From NCBI RefSeq assembly GCF_900110995.1, contig NZ_FOJF01000001.1:2001199-2065198 (forward strand): DNA of 64,000 nt, written 5' to 3'. Below the pieces are notes generated by a model. That model searched no databases. It saw only the letters and a list, made by a program, of their open reading frames with translations, and was not told the origin of the DNA. The position numbers were made by a program, and so were the translations under genes. The DNA comes from Chitinophaga sp. YR573 (GTDB taxonomy: Bacteria; Bacteroidota; Bacteroidia; Chitinophagales; Chitinophagaceae). How positions within the stretch are numbered: the first letter of the stretch is position 1; every line of letters starts with the position of its first letter. Positions 61,594 to 64,000 of the stretch are shown here, piece after piece.

Positions 61594-63639
61594 ATGAAAA
61601 GAACATTAATCAGCTCCACATTACTGTTCCTGATGGCAGCTTCTCCGCAGCTCTATGCGCAGAAAGCGGAAATAGTACAACGTACTGCCAACGCAGGCTC
61701 CAACAGTTTCTATCTCACAAACAGGTCTCCTTTACAAAAAGAACATTTCACCAGGCTACCCGTTGCCAGTGTCTCCCCCAAAGGATGGGTGAGAAAAGCA
61801 CTGGAAATGCAACGGGATGGGCTGGCCGGCAACCTCGGTGAAATAAGCATCTGGCTTTCCAAAACGGATAATGCCTGGCTCAACAAAGAAGGAAAAGGAA
61901 AATACGGATGGGAAGAACTGCCCTATTGGTTAAAAGGTTATGCAGATATCGGGTATGTTTTACACGATGATCACATGATCAAAGAGGCTAAATTCTGGAT
62001 TGATGCCGTACTGAATAATCAACGTGATAATGGCGACTTCGGCCCTAACGTAGAAAAAGGGGAAGGCAAAAGAGACCTCTGGACAAACATGCCCATGCTC
62101 TGGTGCCTGCAATCTTATTATGAGTACTCCAAAGATCCCAGGGTGATCCAGGTGATGACGAAGTACTTTAAATGGCAGCTCTCTATTCCGGATGATAAAT
62201 TCCTGGAAGACTACTGGGAGAAAAGCCGGGGCGGGGATAATCTGTATAGCGTATACTGGTTGTATAACCTTACGGGGGATAAATTCCTGCTGGACCTGGC
62301 GACCAAAATAGATAAGAATACTTCCGACTGGCGCCAGCCAGATAATCTTCCCAACTGGCACAATGTGAACATAGCAGAATCTTTCCGGGAACCAGCCCAG
62401 TACTATCAGCAAAGTGGCAGTACCGCAGATATCAATGCTACCTATAATGATTTCAGGATGGTCCGTACGAAATACGGACAGGTACCCGGTGGGATGTTCG
62501 GCGCAGATGAAAATGCCCGTGAAGGATATGATGATCCCCGGCAGGCCATTGAAACCTGTGGGATGGTAGAACAAATCACTTCGGATAATATGTTACTCGG
62601 CATTACCGGCGATCCTTTCTGGGCAGACAATGCAGAAGACGTTGCCTTCAATATCTTCTCTGCTGCTTTTACGCCGGATTACAGGGCGCTCCGTTACCTG
62701 ACCGCCCCTAATATGGTGGAGAGCGACAGCAAGAACCATGCGCCTGGTATTGCCAATGAAGGGCCTTTCCTGATGATGAACCCTTTCAGCAGTCGCTGTT
62801 GCCAGCATAACCACTCCGCAGGATGGGTGTATTATTCAGAGTATAGCTGGATGGCCACTCCTGATAACGGGCTTGCTGCACAGCTGTATTTCGAAAACGA
62901 AGTGCATGCGAAAGTGGGTAATGGCACAGCAGTAACCCTGTCTCAGCAAACGAAATACCCGTTCAATGACCAGGTAACCTTTACCCTTAGCACACCGAAG
63001 GCGGTTACTTTCCCGCTGTACCTGCGCATTCCTGCATGGTGTAAACACCCTGCGCTTAAGATCAACGGCAAAGCCATTACATTGGCCGGTAATGCCAGTG
63101 GTTATATCAAAATCAGCAATAACTGGAAGAATGGAGATCAAATCTCCCTACAGCTGCCTATGGACCTTTCCGTACGTAAATGGGAGAAGAATAAAAACAG
63201 TATCAGTGTGAACTATGGCCCGCTTACTTATTCCCTGTTGATCAAAGAAAATTATATCCGGCAGGATAGTAAGGAAACAGCTATCGGTGATTCTCACTGG
63301 CAGGAAAGCGCTGATCCTGCAAAATGGCCTTCTTTTGAGATTAAACCGGGGTCTGACTGGAACTATGGATTATTGATTGATGAGAAAAATCCAACCACCT
63401 CTTTTGAAGTAGTTAAAAAGGAATGGCCGGTGAATGATGATCCGTTTACCAATACCACTGCACCTATCATGATTAAGGCCAGGGGTAAGAAGATTACTTC
63501 CTGGGGGATAGATCAGTATGGACTGGCAGGTATCTTACCACAAAGCCCTGTTAAGACAACAGAACCAGCAACAGAGTTAACACTGGTCCCTATGGGAGGA
63601 GCCAGGTTAAGAATATCTTCATTCCCGGTAGTGGAATAA
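61594..63639 (+). CDS. GH127-type beta-L-arabinofuranosidase
   Basis: 681 residues with a signal peptide cleaved near LYAQ (about residue 22). The central part is the GH127 (DUF1680) alpha/alpha barrel: RDLWTNMPMLWCLQSYYEY, GKYGWEELPYWLKGY. The zinc and nucleophile residues of the family are present: E320 and C322 in IETCG, and C402-C403 in SRCCQHNHSAGW, with one of the pair expected to be the catalytic cysteine. A beta-sandwich follows (about 440-660). It removes beta-L-arabinofuranosyl units from plant glycans in the periplasm. It is a single gene with its own terminator. Confidence 0.9.
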   Translation: MKRTLISSTLLFLMAASPQLYAQKAEIVQRTANAGSNSFYLTNRSPLQKEHFTRLPVASVSPKGWVRKALEMQRDGLAGNLGEISIWLSKTDNAWLNKEGKGKYGWEELPYWLKGYADIGYVLHDDHMIKEAKFWIDAVLNNQRDNGDFGPNVEKGEGKRDLWTNMPMLWCLQSYYEYSKDPRVIQVMTKYFKWQLSIPDDKFLEDYWEKSRGGDNLYSVYWLYNLTGDKFLLDLATKIDKNTSDWRQPDNLPNWHNVNIAESFREPAQYYQQSGSTADINATYNDFRMVRTKYGQVPGGMFGADENAREGYDDPRQAIETCGMVEQITSDNMLLGITGDPFWADNAEDVAFNIFSAAFTPDYRALRYLTAPNMVESDSKNHAPGIANEGPFLMMNPFSSRCCQHNHSAGWVYYSEYSWMATPDNGLAAQLYFENEVHAKVGNGTAVTLSQQTKYPFNDQVTFTLSTPKAVTFPLYLRIPAWCKHPALKINGKAITLAGNASGYIKISNNWKNGDQISLQLPMDLSVRKWEKNKNSISVNYGPLTYSLLIKENYIRQDSKETAIGDSHWQESADPAKWPSFEIKPGSDWNYGLLIDEKNPTTSFEVVKKEWPVNDDPFTNTTAPIMIKARGKKITSWGIDQYGLAGILPQSPVKTTEPATELTLVPMGGARLRISSFPVVE

Positions 63640-63645
63640 AAACAG

Positions 63646-63676
63646 GAACGCCTGCAACATCTGCAGGCGTTCTTTT
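63646..63676. terminator. Terminator after the GH127 gene
   Basis: 11-bp perfect stem GAACGCCTGCA / TGCAGGCGTTC with a short loop and T4; also serves the convergent partial gene. Confidence 0.8.
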
Positions 63677-64000
63677 AATTTTTAAAATAGTCCTGTGCGG
63701 TTCGCACTTTCTCTACCCAGCATCCCGAACTGGCATGTAAGACATACTCACTCAGCCCCACTTTTTTCGCACCAGGTGCCCAGTCATAAGTATAACCAAG
63801 GCGTGTCCATGGATAATGGAAATCAGTAGCTGACTGTAATGTGTGATAATACGCGTAGATGATGTAATTATTAAACCAATTGCCAAACGAAGGCTGTACG
63901 CTGTTAAGTAATGCTGCACCGGTAGTGGTGGTAGTAATATCAGGGTTCCCTGCCGGGCGGTTCAAACTGTCTGCCTTCACCCACATATCTACGATATGTG
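63675..64000 (-). CDS. C-terminal part of an unidentified protein, cut by the window edge
   Basis: The frame is open to the right edge, so only the last ~108 residues are seen. They contain IVDMWVKADSLNRPAGNPD and SPSFGNW-like segments followed by HYPWTRLGYTYDWAPG and SEYVLHASSGCWVEKV, aromatic-rich and without membrane segments. I do not recognise the family from this portion. It converges on the GH127 gene and shares its terminator. Confidence 0.6.
   Translation of the reverse strand, partial: HIVDMWVKADSLNRPAGNPDITTTTTGAALLNSVQPSFGNWFNNYIIYAYYHTLQSATDFHYPWTRLGYTYDWAPGAKKVGLSEYVLHASSGCWVEKVRTAQDYFKN

Noticed and set aside
62000..62574. 204-codon minus-strand frame opposite the GH127 gene
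   Set aside because: It mirrors a complete GH127 enzyme with all key residues; treated as a shadow.

Overview
The window is a chromosomal segment of a Bacteroidota bacterium, most likely family Chitinophagaceae and close to Chitinophaga. I infer this from the gliding genes gldB, gldF and gldG, a MurF-alanine racemase fusion typical of the phylum, many SusC/DUF-type outer-membrane proteins and lipoproteins, a chitin-binding module, and recurrent TTG-N19-TAnnTTTG promoters in place of the E. coli consensus. No rRNA, CRISPR array, transposase or integrase gene was found. One tRNA gene, tRNA-Ser(GGA), lies at 31456-31540.

Bases 1-31.5 kb look like core chromosome. In order they hold gldB and a small membrane protein; a sorbosone-dehydrogenase-like lipoprotein with a cytochrome c tail; apaG; a cytochrome-like lipoprotein / YceI / DUF5777 operon; murF; methylmalonyl-CoA epimerase; an IscS-type cysteine desulfurase followed by an IscU homologue that has lost two of its three cluster cysteines; gldFG; the murF-alr fusion and lspA; a TonB-dependent receptor and a TSUP anion transporter that share a palindromic operator-like motif; fumC; an enoyl-CoA hydratase; a B12-binding protein; glnS and gltX; a polysaccharide deacetylase; tatD and ansA. 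Two copies of a double-hairpin REP-like repeat (about 10.26 and 20.54 kb) and one MITE-like inverted-repeat element (about 22.95-23.17 kb) sit between these genes.

Bases 31.5-42.6 kb look like an integrated island. The last 20 bp of the tRNA-Ser gene region are repeated exactly at 42623-42642, 11.1 kb away, as expected of attL/attR. Inside are a HigB / HigA-ImmA toxin-antitoxin pair whose antitoxin carries a 2-bp frameshift, an alcohol-dehydrogenase remnant, an FG-GAP repeat lipoprotein, a tripartite HipB/HipS/HipT-like module with three operators spaced exactly 40 bp apart, and an AraC-controlled cassette of two aldo/keto reductases, an NTF2-like protein and an SMP-30-like protein. No integrase is present, so the island is immobile now or moved by an enzyme encoded elsewhere.

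Bases 42.6-64 kb are accessory and metabolic: a MocR-type regulator divergent from an AhpD-like and an MBL-fold protein; a CHAP/peptidoglycan-binding protein without a signal peptide; a short-chain dehydrogenase and an AraC regulator; a TPR-like protein; a small secreted chitin-binding-type module; an EmrA/EmrB/TolC efflux operon under tandem TetR-like operators; a secreted metalloprotease with a lectin tail; a dehydrogenase; a glycosyltransferase; an operon of heptahaem cytochrome c, methyltransferase, universal stress protein and lipoprotein; and a GH127 beta-L-arabinofuranosidase. The chitin-binding gene and the metalloprotease-lectin gene share an unusual promoter-like motif. The systems most worth following up are the HipBST-like module with phased operators, the cysteine-less IscU next to an intact IscS, and the tRNA-bounded island.
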